Shown here: piece after piece, positions 55,408-64,000 of the stretch | Numbering within the stretch: position 1 is the stretch's first letter | Layout of the letters: each line of letters begins with the position of its first letter | NCBI RefSeq assembly: GCF_008298035.1 | Contig: NZ_CP042910.1 | Location: 7,502,001-7,566,000, forward strand | Source of the DNA: Gimesia maris | GTDB lineage: Bacteria > Planctomycetota > Planctomycetia > Planctomycetales > Planctomycetaceae | Length of the DNA: 64,000 nucleotides | Reading direction: 5' to 3' | Position numbers and translations under genes: made by a program | Notes under the pieces: generated by a model | The model's input: the letters and a program-made list of their open reading frames with translations, nothing else | Told to the model about the DNA's origin: nothing | The model's database searches: none

Positions 55408-56745
55408 CTATAGATTCGGAGTACCGTCGCCATTGTATTGCCGGCACTGTGCTGCCGGTGCAACCAATCCAACGCCGGGCGTGTAGTTCGCCCAGCCGAT
55501 CGAGCCAGCAGCGAGCGCGTCGTTAATTACGTTGTCATCACCGTCATACTGCCCTGCCAGCGGAATCGGAAACAGCACTTCGTCATCCACCCTGCTGTCT
55601 GCCCAGTTGGTGTAGTAGGCATAGCCCTCGAATTCTGCATCTTCCGGTCTGTCGACCTCAAACTGATCGAATTCGACACCTGCCAGGTCTCCAATGAATT
55701 CAATCAGCCAGTGCCCCGGCCAGAGCGATACAGAGACGTTGCCTTTCCCCACGTTGGGCAGATTCTCAATCAGAGTTGTTAAAGACGATTCTGTCAGGTA
55801 TTGGTTGAGCAGGGAGAACGGTTCTGTTTCGTACCCCTCCAGCACCAGCTTGATTTCAGCATTGATGGAATCGCCTTTGATTTCAATCATCTGCTTGCTG
55901 TTACCGTCCGGATCCCAGTAAAACAGACTGCAGGGTATTTTGACTTCTCCATCCACCATCATGTAGTATTCCTGTCCCGCCCGGTTGTCAGCATCATAGT
56001 CGTAAGATGTTGATCCGTATGATCGGACAGTGAACGTCGAATACGGTTCGTGAGTGATGAACCGCACCGGAGTCAGCGGTCCCAGTTGATTCGCCGGAGC
56101 CACGAACGCGAGCAGATTCTTCGTGCTGTCCTTATCTTCTTTCTTCACACCCGTCGTGAGTTTGTAGATCCCGTGAACGTTCCAGCCGAGCAGCTGGTGC
56201 TGAATCTTGAATCTGCTGGCTTTGGTCAGATCGTTGGGGAGCTTCAGGTGACCTGCAGGATCTCCGATCAGCTGCTGCACTGTTCCTGTGCCGTAAAGCA
56301 GTTCCAGGTTGTCGAGGGTCGCGTCTGACAGCCTGCTGTTCTCCGGCCTGACATATCTGCCGAAGATCTTCTCATTATCGCTGGCATCGCCCTCGTATCG
56401 CACGAATGCCGGAGCGTATTTAATTCGCCCCATATGACCTTTGGGAATCACCTTCGGTCCGGTGAACGCGAAGTTAATCCCATTGGTGACGTATTTCGGA
56501 AAGTTGCCGTCTTCATCAGCAGTTTCCGTCTGCCCGGCGGCAGTGTCGCCGACCGGCAGGCGAATCTCGAATACCGGAGTGTCTGCATTCAGGGTACGAA
56601 TCCCGACGATCTCGATCAGTGAGTGACCTGGAATTAACAGATCACTGTCCTTGCGGCGACTGTCTTTATCAATGATCTTATCGTCACCGACATTCAGACA
56701 GGTGAACCATTCGCCGGGGGAGCTTTTCGCAGAGTTGAAGTTCAT
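55408..56745 (-). CDS. Tail-operon structural protein carrying one copy of a beta-repeat
   Basis: This 445-residue beta-rich protein has no signal peptide. The N-terminal part includes LIPGHSLIEIVGIRTLNADTPVFEIRLP. At residues about 318-365, LTTLIENLPNVGKGNVSVS and HWLIEFIGDLAGVEFDQFEV follow the same pattern as the repeats in the LamG protein two genes upstream (LEALSNI-GDVTVTG, YTVEFTGDLA). A structural role in the tail or fibre is therefore likely. It overlaps the hub-like gene by 4 nt. Confidence 0.65.
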   Translation of the reverse strand: MNFNSAKSSPGEWFTCLNVGDDKIIDKDSRRKDSDLLIPGHSLIEIVGIRTLNADTPVFEIRLPVGDTAAGQTETADEDGNFPKYVTNGINFAFTGPKVIPKGHMGRIKYAPAFVRYEGDASDNEKIFGRYVRPENSRLSDATLDNLELLYGTGTVQQLIGDPAGHLKLPNDLTKASRFKIQHQLLGWNVHGIYKLTTGVKKEDKDSTKNLLAFVAPANQLGPLTPVRFITHEPYSTFTVRSYGSTSYDYDADNRAGQEYYMMVDGEVKIPCSLFYWDPDGNSKQMIEIKGDSINAEIKLVLEGYETEPFSLLNQYLTESSLTTLIENLPNVGKGNVSVSLWPGHWLIEFIGDLAGVEFDQFEVDRPEDAEFEGYAYYTNWADSRVDDEVLFPIPLAGQYDGDDNVINDALAAGSIGWANYTPGVGLVAPAAQCRQYNGDGTPNL

Positions 56746-58883
56746 TTATCCTCCGGCTGCTGAGTTTTATTAACCGTCTGTTCCTGCTGCTTGATCAGCT
56801 CTTTCAACGCGAGGTCCCGCTGTCGCTGATCGAATGCCGGCACGATTACATTGACTTCGGAATTTCGAGAGACGTTAGTGGTCATGCCGCCCGAGGTCGT
56901 GCGGGAGATCGCAACCTGCTGGATCGCCCCGTCGAGTTCGATTTTTTTGAGACCGGCGTACACACCGGCCCCAGAATCCTCCGAATTAATTCGGAGGTTC
57001 TCGACGTCGATCGCAGCGAGAGCCTGTTCTTTCAGGTGCTCTTTTTCTTCGTTGCTGATAACTTCTTTAAAGGCAAAGTATTCGCCACCAAAATAACTGG
57101 GAGACGGTTCATACACCGCCTGATACGCGAGCACGATCTCATTTTTAATTACGACCTTAGTGTCGGTTCCGCCGGGTATCTTTCGCGGGTTATCCTTCAG
57201 GCCACTGGGCAGCGGTGCTGGCTTGGTACGGTATTTAGCCTTCAGTTCTTCGCGGTGCTCGTAGCGGGCAGGCTCACCGACTGTGTTTTTCAGCGGTGTT
57301 GCAATCCTTGCGAACAGATCGGCAGGGTGAGGAACGTCTTGTTTCTCTTCCGATTTCTTTCCGTCTATTTCGACAAACTCTTTTTTATACTGGTAGATCG
57401 GCTCACTGAATCGAATAATTCCCAGTTCGGGAACCACTTCGAACTTATCGCCTTCAATTCGAGTTTCAATTGTCCCGTTATCCCCCTCTTTGACCTCGTC
57501 GAAGTAATTTCCGGTTACTTCGACCGGCTTGCGAATCAGTTTTCCTGAATAGGAATCAATCCCCAATTCGGCACGGGATGTGAACGTCGGCAGCACCTGC
57601 TCGAATTCTTCGAGGATATAATCACCCTTCTTACCGGTGCGGGGGTTTATCTGCTGCGGTCCTGGCAGCACAGCCTTGGAGGCTGCGAATAGCTTACGGC
57701 GAGCCTCAGTGTATTTCTCCTGTAATGTGTCATAGACTTTTTCGCCAGACCTGTGGCCCAGATCCACAATCAACCCCATCTGATAACCCAGGTCATCGTA
57801 TTTCTTTCGCAACCCTGGATCGTCTCCTGATGCAGTTTGGATTGTCGGATACTTAAGCCTGTAGCAGCGATACACCGTCTGCATGGCAAGGCTGTACTGA
57901 TCTCGACGCTTCTGGTATTCGTCTTTATCGACTGGAACGCCGTTGGTTTTCATGGACTCGATTTCATCAAGTGGAGCTTTGATCATATCGAACACGCCCG
58001 GCTCTGGCAGCGTCCAGTTGGGTTTCCCTCTGTCGTCAATCGGCGCATAACTCAGGTGGTCAATCGGTCGCCACTCGCCGTCGATATCGAGTCCAACCGC
58101 TTCCAGATCCCAAATGGCTTCATGCATCGTAATCCCGCCCAGCACGGTCACCGAATCCGGTGTCTCCGGCAGGTTCGCTTCAAAGCCGCCTGACATGAGG
58201 TCCTCAGTCGGCAGCAACGCCCCTTCACCGTACTTGCGGATTCGCACCCGATCATCCCAGCCAAGACAGACGCGGTAACCCAGCGGCGTCACCAGTGAGT
58301 TCAGGGCCTGTGCCGGCGGAATGCGATCCCAGTGGACTTCAGGGAAGATCTGATTGCGATAGGGAAGAGACTGTTTTTTTTCGAGATCCAGCAGGTCGCG
58401 GGTATCGTAATTCTTCTCACCCATCGCTTCGAGGCACATGTCGGCCAGTTCGCGCGGGGTTTTCTTCTTCCGGGGTTCGATCTCGCCGTTTTTCTTCACG
58501 TTCCAGTGACCGGAGAAGCTGCCGAACTTCCACTTCCAGCGGCGGTCGTAAACCGGAATCGTCCATGTGTTCGATGTTGCCGACCGTCTCACACTCGCTT
58601 TATCAGGTCGGCATCCCTGCAGCAGGATCTGCGTGCGTCCCGTGCGGTTGTATTGCGTCGGTGAAACATTGGCGACTGCCGTGTATTCGTCGAACTGGAA
58701 CAGCAGATAACCGTCAGGTTCAATCGGCGTGTAATCCGGGTCACTCGCATCCAGTGTCTGCGGTGCCATTTCGATCTGGCACACATCGGGCGTAATCCCG
58801 TGCGAGCGCGAATAGTTTGCACTGACGATCTGCTTGATGCCGGGATAGAAGACAGAGCCGACGCCCTGGTCAAAATTGCTCAT
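56742..58883 (-). CDS. Putative phage tail hub/baseplate-like protein
   Basis: This 713-residue protein lacks any signal peptide. The first 260 residues resemble tail hub proteins in layout: a beta-domain (IKQIVSANYSRSHGITPDVCQIEM, YLLFQFDEYTAVANVSPT, GRTQILLQGCRPDK), a helical insert (TPRELADMCLEAMGEKNYD), and then DSVTVLGGITM. The C-terminal 100 residues are helical (NEEKEHLKEQALAAIDVENLRI, RDLALKELIKQQEQ). The call rests on gene order and composition, not on a diagnostic motif. It overlaps both neighbours by 4 nt. Confidence 0.5.
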   Translation of the reverse strand: MSNFDQGVGSVFYPGIKQIVSANYSRSHGITPDVCQIEMAPQTLDASDPDYTPIEPDGYLLFQFDEYTAVANVSPTQYNRTGRTQILLQGCRPDKASVRRSATSNTWTIPVYDRRWKWKFGSFSGHWNVKKNGEIEPRKKKTPRELADMCLEAMGEKNYDTRDLLDLEKKQSLPYRNQIFPEVHWDRIPPAQALNSLVTPLGYRVCLGWDDRVRIRKYGEGALLPTEDLMSGGFEANLPETPDSVTVLGGITMHEAIWDLEAVGLDIDGEWRPIDHLSYAPIDDRGKPNWTLPEPGVFDMIKAPLDEIESMKTNGVPVDKDEYQKRRDQYSLAMQTVYRCYRLKYPTIQTASGDDPGLRKKYDDLGYQMGLIVDLGHRSGEKVYDTLQEKYTEARRKLFAASKAVLPGPQQINPRTGKKGDYILEEFEQVLPTFTSRAELGIDSYSGKLIRKPVEVTGNYFDEVKEGDNGTIETRIEGDKFEVVPELGIIRFSEPIYQYKKEFVEIDGKKSEEKQDVPHPADLFARIATPLKNTVGEPARYEHREELKAKYRTKPAPLPSGLKDNPRKIPGGTDTKVVIKNEIVLAYQAVYEPSPSYFGGEYFAFKEVISNEEKEHLKEQALAAIDVENLRINSEDSGAGVYAGLKKIELDGAIQQVAISRTTSGGMTTNVSRNSEVNVIVPAFDQRQRDLALKELIKQQEQTVNKTQQPEDK

Positions 58884-61744
58884 GTGGTTGCCCCGAAGGT
58901 GAGTTTAAAGTCCTGCCCCATATGGAGTGTGCTCAGATCGCCGCATTTCTCCAGGTCGATCACCGGGCTGGTGATGCTCCCGGACTCGTCGTAGATCTCG
59001 GAGTCATCGGTGAATTTATTGATGATCGTAACATCCTTGGGCCGTGCATCCTGATCGAACACCAGCACCCCGTCACCCGAGAGATTCACCGCCGAGAGTG
59101 TGCCAGTCGAATTGTAATTAACCAGACCGGCCAGAATATTGAGCACCGCATGCGCCCCGGCATGGATCGTCGTTGTGCCGGCGGTCTGCTTGAAAGTGGT
59201 GGTAGCAGAGTTGATATCCAGCACGCCACCGCTCTTGACGATGTCCGTGACGGAAACACCAGAGCCCAGATAAACGTTGGTGTCATCGGCGGCATTGTCG
59301 AAGAACGCCTGCCGTAAAGTCGCCACCGTCGCCACTTCGGTCGGGTAGTAAGCCACTCCCAGCGATCCACGGTTGATATTGATCGCATTGCTGGCATGGG
59401 TTCCCAGTAATAAAATCGCGGGAGTATTACCGTCCGGACTGTCACCGGAATTCGTAATCAGCACCGTTGACTGCACAGAGCCGAGATTGATTTTAATGCG
59501 CTCTGAACCGTCCCCCTGTTTATCACCGATGTTGAGCAGAGTTGCCCCGATCTTCAGGTACTGGTCTCGGTATTCCGGATAACTCCCGGCAGCATTAGTT
59601 CGCGGCAATCCGATATCGCCGGTAAAGGTCTGTTCGATGATCAGGGCAGCCAGTGTGACATCAGACTGGTCGAGACCGTAAAGAATGTTTACGTTTGTCT
59701 CGCTGACATAGACTGTATCACCCGTGATCGGTACCTTGTTAGTATTCCAGTTCGCCGCTGTGTTCCAGTCATTAGGTCCTTCATTGGCAGTTACGGTAGT
59801 AATGTCAATCGGGCCGTCTGTCGTCTCGATGCCTACAGTGGGCTGCGGAACCCCCTTTACCGACTCGGCTATTGAGACATGCACTGCCGTGTTATCGACC
59901 ACCAGCTGCGGCTGATCGGACTGCGCCAGGTCGTTGATAAACTCAACCGACAGGGCTGTACCCGGCCAGTCTCCACCCGTTACGTTGACATTACCAGTAC
60001 CGATGGTGTCTAGTGCTTCGAGCAGTGCCTCTGCTTCAGCTGCTGTGGAGTCGTGAGGGATCAGTGCTTTGGACCCACGGAAGGAAACGCCCACACTTCC
60101 GGCAGTTGGTGTGCCTGTGAAGGTGAGTGTTTGAATCTCGTTTATTCCGGTGAACGGAGGGCCCAGCCCGGCTCCGCTATTATAAAGCGTCGACACATCA
60201 CTTTGTGAAAGTGCCATATCCCAGATTGCGACCTCGTCGATTTGTCCGATGAACGGAAAGCGAAAATTGCCTTCAGTGTTTTCGTCCACTCCCAACTTGA
60301 GCGGTAGACCTGAGTCAGATAAATAGAGATCCGGGTCCCACAGAGCCGCTGTCTCGAAAGTATTATTGTTAACGCTGATCTTTAATATTTCATTATTGAA
60401 GTCAGCCACCACAACCACCAGATTCCAAGAATTAGCAGTAACGGTATTAATGATGCTCGACGCTTGACTGCTGCTGACAGTAGTCCCATCAGTTGCCTTA
60501 CAATTAAAAACGATCCCATCATTGTAAAGATACACATTATAGCTTCTGCCGTCAGATGCTGCTCCACTTGTGAATCCTTTGCAAATAATAAATTGAGGAC
60601 CTGCTGATGTAGTTGATGGCCTTATCCAAAATGATATCGAGAAATCACCTGTCGGAGCCAGATCTGTATGATGAGGCACCTCCAAGTAATTAGAATCTGA
60701 GAACGAAGTCGCCGATTTATCCAGAATACCAGTCGTCGCCACGACCGTCCCCAGTTCCGCAAAGTCATTCGCCCCGACGTGATCTGCCCTATCGCCGCTA
60801 GTCTCGTCAAGTTTCCAGTATGCTTTTAAGCCCGCAATACTGAGACCAGACCCCGACTGCGAAGTCGCAGCGGCTGCTGTAGGTGCCCCGGTCAAACTGC
60901 TGGCAGCGACAAGCAGACTGACATCTGTTTTTGCCAGATCGCCGATGAATTCCACAGTCCAAGGTCCACCATCGGAACCGGTAACATCAACATCACCCAC
61001 TTTAATATTTGCCAGTCCTTCAAGTTCAGACTGTACTGTCGCAGCAGAAGCGTTGTGAGCAATCACGTCTGTAGTCTGCCCGTTGAAGGTCAGCGTGAAG
61101 TCTCCGCCTGAAGGTGAGTTAATAATCGTGACGGTCTGCTCCTCGTTTGCTGATCCGGTCAGGCTGGTGCCACTAGCCGTGATCAACGTCACGTTAGTCG
61201 CGGCAAGATCTCCGGTAAATTCAACCGTGTAAGGTCCACCGTTGGAACCCGTGACAGTCACGTCCCCGGAATCGATATTACTGAGTGCTTCCAGTTCTGT
61301 CTGCACGGTCGCGGCGGATGCGTTGTATGCAATAGGATCTGTAGTCTGGCCGTTCCAGGTGAGTGTGAATGTTCCACCCGTTGCCCCGGTAAGCGTCACA
61401 AGCTGCTTTTCGTTCGTTCCGGTGCCGATTACTACAGTCACTACAAACGGGACTCCAGCGGTATCTGCCGTTAAAACCACCGAGCCGTCTACATCACCGT
61501 CACTGTCCACACCGACTGATGCGGTGATCTCTCCGAACTCAGGATTCGTCGAGGCGTTCCAGACTGCGACAAAACCAGCTGCGGCAGTAATATTGGTTCC
61601 TCCCACAGGTACTGTGTAAGGCTCTTTTTTAAACCCAATACTCGCCGTGATCACATTGCCAGCGACGATATCAGAGGGAATGGTAAACGTCGAAACCTGG
61701 GCCTTTGTAGCGGCACCGCCATTCCATTCATGTGAAGTTGCCAT
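58880..61744 (-). CDS. LamG-domain tail fibre/adhesin-like protein with beta-repeats
   Basis: This 954-residue protein has two adjacent beta-repeats of about 85-90 residues (110-195 and 200-285; GTFTLTWNGQTTDPIAYNAS, AATVQTELEALSNI, YTVEFTGDLA). A LamG/concanavalin-type carbohydrate-binding domain follows at about 303-520 (LKAYWKLDETSGDRADHVG, FSISFWIRPS, FIGQIDEVAIWDMALSQ). A third, diverged beta-repeat lies at about 535-625. The C-terminal 300 residues look like a beta-helix (NTAANWNTNKVP, GVLDINSATTTFKQTAGTTTIHAG). It has no signal peptide, so export as part of a phage-like particle fits better than Sec secretion. It probably recognises a host surface glycan. Confidence 0.72.
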   Translation of the reverse strand: MATSHEWNGGAATKAQVSTFTIPSDIVAGNVITASIGFKKEPYTVPVGGTNITAAAGFVAVWNASTNPEFGEITASVGVDSDGDVDGSVVLTADTAGVPFVVTVVIGTGTNEKQLVTLTGATGGTFTLTWNGQTTDPIAYNASAATVQTELEALSNIDSGDVTVTGSNGGPYTVEFTGDLAATNVTLITASGTSLTGSANEEQTVTIINSPSGGDFTLTFNGQTTDVIAHNASAATVQSELEGLANIKVGDVDVTGSDGGPWTVEFIGDLAKTDVSLLVAASSLTGAPTAAAATSQSGSGLSIAGLKAYWKLDETSGDRADHVGANDFAELGTVVATTGILDKSATSFSDSNYLEVPHHTDLAPTGDFSISFWIRPSTTSAGPQFIICKGFTSGAASDGRSYNVYLYNDGIVFNCKATDGTTVSSSQASSIINTVTANSWNLVVVVADFNNEILKISVNNNTFETAALWDPDLYLSDSGLPLKLGVDENTEGNFRFPFIGQIDEVAIWDMALSQSDVSTLYNSGAGLGPPFTGINEIQTLTFTGTPTAGSVGVSFRGSKALIPHDSTAAEAEALLEALDTIGTGNVNVTGGDWPGTALSVEFINDLAQSDQPQLVVDNTAVHVSIAESVKGVPQPTVGIETTDGPIDITTVTANEGPNDWNTAANWNTNKVPITGDTVYVSETNVNILYGLDQSDVTLAALIIEQTFTGDIGLPRTNAAGSYPEYRDQYLKIGATLLNIGDKQGDGSERIKINLGSVQSTVLITNSGDSPDGNTPAILLLGTHASNAININRGSLGVAYYPTEVATVATLRQAFFDNAADDTNVYLGSGVSVTDIVKSGGVLDINSATTTFKQTAGTTTIHAGAHAVLNILAGLVNYNSTGTLSAVNLSGDGVLVFDQDARPKDVTIINKFTDDSEIYDESGSITSPVIDLEKCGDLSTLHMGQDFKLTFGATT

Positions 61745-61757
61745 AATTCATAATCCT

Positions 61758-62483
61758 TTACAAAATTGGGAACGCCTGATTGCGTTCGAATGTGTAATCC
61801 CAGAACACGGGGTACTCAACCGCCGTATTGTTAATGCGTCGCGGTGCACCGTAGCGGATTACCCGACGATCCAGCTTTTCGAAGTCCGCCAGATGCTCGA
61901 ATGGCGGGTCTGGCGAGGGCGTGAAGTTTAATCCGATGCGCCTGCCGGACTGCTGGCAGGTGACGACACTCGTTTCTGTGAGTTGCTGTTTCTGGAACTT
62001 TCCGGTAATCGTCGGCAGATGTCCGAACGTCGGGCCGCCGGTTCCAGTGAACGAGAGGTTTGATTCGTAGTCGAGAACATACGGCGATTCTTCCGACCCT
62101 GTTGCAGCTGCGTAAGTGTAAGCCGCTTCGAGCGTGATGGTGTATCGCCTGCGATTGACCAGCTCGCCCGGTGCTGCTCCCTGTGCGAATGTCGGCGGAG
62201 TGACGACACGGACGCCGTAGAGCGTGTCGTCACTGGTGATAGCGTAGACAGTCGTGCTGCCCGACATCCAGGAGACATTTCCATTTTGTACTTTGTAGGC
62301 GTTCTGTAGCGCGACCTGCTTCGTGAGCAACTCAGACAGTGAGTCTGCCTGCAGGATGCCGGTGACAGTCAGCGTGACCGTGTTTCCGTAGACATAGCCT
62401 GTCGGGTTCTCCAGTCCCCTGATATTGATGTCAACCGTCACCGAATATTCGTCGTGACTATAACCGTTATAAGTAAAGATCAT
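61758..62483 (-). CDS. Phage tail-type protein
   Basis: This 241-residue beta-rich protein (MIFTYNGYSHDEYSVTVDINIRG, YGNTVTLTVTGILQADSLSELLTKQVALQNAY, RRYTITLEAAYTY) has no signal peptide. Its 5' end overlaps the tape-measure-like gene by 4 nt. Size, beta content and placement directly after a tape-measure-like gene suggest a distal tail or tail-tube-associated protein. No diagnostic motif was found. Confidence 0.55.
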   Translation of the reverse strand: MIFTYNGYSHDEYSVTVDINIRGLENPTGYVYGNTVTLTVTGILQADSLSELLTKQVALQNAYKVQNGNVSWMSGSTTVYAITSDDTLYGVRVVTPPTFAQGAAPGELVNRRRYTITLEAAYTYAAATGSEESPYVLDYESNLSFTGTGGPTFGHLPTITGKFQKQQLTETSVVTCQQSGRRIGLNFTPSPDPPFEHLADFEKLDRRVIRYGAPRRINNTAVEYPVFWDYTFERNQAFPIL

Positions 62484-64000
62484 ACGTTTGCGTAATAGTC
62501 TTCTATAAGTTTGTTTTTATTAATGAGGTCCAAGATTCTTTTATCCCGATCGTTCATCGCATCGAGCAGTGACTTGATGCCGTTCTCGACACCGATGCCC
62601 GACTGCGTAACCTGGTCAGTGGCGTCCGCAACAGCCTTCTGGGCGGGCTGACGCTGTGGGGCTGGTTGCTGTGTCTGACTTCCCGAGCTGCCTCCGAACA
62701 GATAGTCATAGGCAAAAACAGTTGATGCAGTCATCGGATTGAGTCTGAGCGCATTTTTAATCGAAAACGCAGCCCCGTCACCAATGCTTTCGGGGCTACT
62801 GTCGGGACCGTCGACAGCCTGCTGCCGACCCTGTCGCAACAACTGACGGTCGTCCACCTTACGCTGCGCCTCAACCTGCTGCGCATTTGCGTCGTCCCGC
62901 CGGCGGTTTTCTGCCTGCAGGTCCCTCACAGCCTGCGGCTGCTGCGCCTCAATGTCTCGTTTCTTCTTCTCGTCTGCTGCGATCTTTTTGCGAAGCTCAA
63001 TCTCCTGTTTTTGAGCGGATGAAAAATCATCGTTCAGCACAGAAGCAACCTGACCTGAACCGGCAGCGAGTCCTTTCTTCGCCTCATAATCACGAACGAG
63101 CCGGTCGCCGAATCCGGGCGTACGTTTCAGCTGGCGGATATCGCGGTCGTTGAGATCCTCCCCGTTCTGAACCTTGGCGGTGATTCTTTTCAGCTCGCCC
63201 TGCTCGTAGGGGTTCAGCTCCGAGAATCGTTGATGCACCGACTTCTGTGCATCCTGAGCGGATTTCAGCGCATCCCGGTTCGCCTTGAGTTGCTCTTCAG
63301 TGGCTTTCTTTTGATCCCTGAGAACCTGTAGTCGCTGCAGATCGGTCTCGACGAGCTGCCTGTTCTGATCGGCGAGACGCTGGGCCAGTCGCAGCCGTTC
63401 CTCAGACTGATCGAAATGCCCCTTACCCACTCGCTCAGCATTGGCCCGCTCGAAGTCAGCGAGATCCTTTTCGGCACCTTTAACACGACGAATCGCCTCG
63501 AGCCGTTCATGCTCTACTGCTGCAATCGGGGTTGCGGCACCGCCACCGGTCTCGAACTCGACGCGGCGACTCAGTTCTTCAGATTCCCTGCGGGTATCGC
63601 GATACCCACCTTCGCGGGCCAGATGGCTAGACAGCTGTTGTGCTGATTTCTGCTTGTTCTCAAAGTCTTTCTGCTGCTTTTCGAGACGCTTGGTGGACTC
63701 GGCTGCCTCGTCAACTGCGTTTCTCCAGCCCTTGACGCTGCCGATAAAGCTCTCGTTAGACTTGGTTGCACCGAGTGTTACACGGCGTACCAGCTGAAAA
63801 GACTCAAACAGGGCGAGGCCACCCGCTGCGGCGAGAGTCAGCCAGCCTGCAGCACCGCCCGCTTTTGCGAGCAGTCCCATACCGACACCTGATCCCGCAC
63901 CTCCGCCGACCATTTTTGCACCGAGGGCACCACCGGCGACATCACCACCGACTTCCGCTGCGAGATCACCGGCAGCGCCACCTGCGCCACGGCCTGCCGC
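62480..64000 (-). CDS. Tape-measure-like tail protein (5' end beyond window)
   Basis: Reading from the window edge, 506 codons are open without an intervening stop. The N-terminal visible part is Gly/Ala-rich and hydrophobic (GGAAGWLTLAAAGGLALFESF). It is followed by a long charged helical region (ESTKRLEKQQKDFENKQKSAQQ, RLRLAQRLADQNRQLVETDLQRL, EIELRKKIAADEKKKRDIEA) and a Gln/Pro-rich C-terminus. A hydrophobic stretch beside long coiled coils is typical of tape-measure proteins, which set tail length and enter the host membrane. The Met at 63913 is internal and probably not the start. It is the most upstream tail gene seen here. Confidence 0.65.
   Translation of the reverse strand, partial: AAGRGAGGAAGDLAAEVGGDVAGGALGAKMVGGGAGSGVGMGLLAKAGGAAGWLTLAAAGGLALFESFQLVRRVTLGATKSNESFIGSVKGWRNAVDEAAESTKRLEKQQKDFENKQKSAQQLSSHLAREGGYRDTRRESEELSRRVEFETGGGAATPIAAVEHERLEAIRRVKGAEKDLADFERANAERVGKGHFDQSEERLRLAQRLADQNRQLVETDLQRLQVLRDQKKATEEQLKANRDALKSAQDAQKSVHQRFSELNPYEQGELKRITAKVQNGEDLNDRDIRQLKRTPGFGDRLVRDYEAKKGLAAGSGQVASVLNDDFSSAQKQEIELRKKIAADEKKKRDIEAQQPQAVRDLQAENRRRDDANAQQVEAQRKVDDRQLLRQGRQQAVDGPDSSPESIGDGAAFSIKNALRLNPMTASTVFAYDYLFGGSSGSQTQQPAPQRQPAQKAVADATDQVTQSGIGVENGIKSLLDAMNDRDKRILDLINKNKLIEDYYANV

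Larger units (their letters stand above)
51431..64000 (-). mobile_element. Phage tail-like module (prophage or tail-derived element), incomplete
   Basis: Ten collinear minus-strand genes have overlapping or near-overlapping ends, including 4-nt ATGA overlaps at 62480, 58880, 56742 and 54511. The order is tape-measure-like, tail, LamG fibre-like, hub-like, two unknown structural proteins, a GT2-radical SAM fusion, a 60-residue protein and two methyltransferases. No integrase, capsid, terminase or lysis gene lies in the window, so the element runs past the right edge and its type (prophage or phage-derived injection/tailocin structure) is open. Confidence 0.6.

Overview
The window looks like a chromosomal segment of a planctomycete, most likely a Gimesia-type member of the Planctomycetaceae. 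This is inferred from gene content, not from a marker-gene comparison. The evidence is a secreted sulfatase paired with a HEAT-repeat, CxxCH-ended cytochrome of the PVC type, a Gfo/Idh/MocA oxidoreductase with a twin-arginine signal, Ser/Thr kinase, FHA and ECF-like sigma signalling genes, and a Clp-repeat/ThiD2/ThiE fusion. Most genes have moderate GC. The large ATPase gene at 7274-11107 and the 3' half of the gene at 50488 are visibly richer in A and T.

Layout. 1-5 kb: rsgA (running off the left edge), an FHA protein, RNase P RNA, a small Tyr/Asn-rich exported protein, tRNA-Leu(CAG) and a DcaP-like porin. 5-13 kb: an accessory island with a phosphatase, an unknown CxxC protein, a small membrane protein and a 1277-residue Rad50-like ATPase that ends in two LexA/S24-like domains. 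The island lies between one copy (5.1-5.5 kb) and an inverted array (11.4-12.97 kb) of a roughly 450-bp non-coding repeat. 13.5-28 kb: housekeeping and metabolic genes (cstA, csrA, a methyltransferase, clpC, the thiamin fusion, a dihydrouridine synthase, an ammonium transporter fused to a histidine kinase and receiver, comM) and a 32-residue basic protein. 28-33 kb: a minus-strand signalling cluster (sigma factor, membrane protein, Ser/Thr kinase, PLDc_N-like protein, tandem FHA protein). 33-41.5 kb: a coiled-coil protein, M19 dipeptidase, DUF423, DJ-1/PfpI, TSUP permease with a 48-residue membrane protein, dprA, a methyltransferase, a DUF455 ferritin-like protein and a HAD-like protein. 41.5-51 kb: sulfatase plus PVC cytochrome, a LexA-type DNA-binding domain fused to a CsrA-like domain with two orphan genes behind it, then the Gfo/Idh/MocA and 2-oxoglutarate oxygenase pair. 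51.4-64 kb: a tightly overlapping minus-strand operon that reads as a phage tail module (tape-measure-like, tail, LamG fibre-like and hub-like proteins). It ends in a glycosyltransferase-radical SAM fusion and two methyltransferases, and it continues past the right edge.

The strongest candidates for undescribed biology are (1) the ATPase with a CPVC zinc-hook-like motif and tandem S24-like domains, one keeping Ser and Lys and the other having Arg in place of Lys, inside the repeat-bounded island; (2) the LexA winged-helix/CsrA fusion, with a pair of near-identical 17-18-nt direct repeats upstream of its gene; and (3) the GT2-radical SAM fusion and methyltransferases at the end of the tail operon. 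All calls come from reading the sequence. No database search was possible, so family names rest on recognised motifs.
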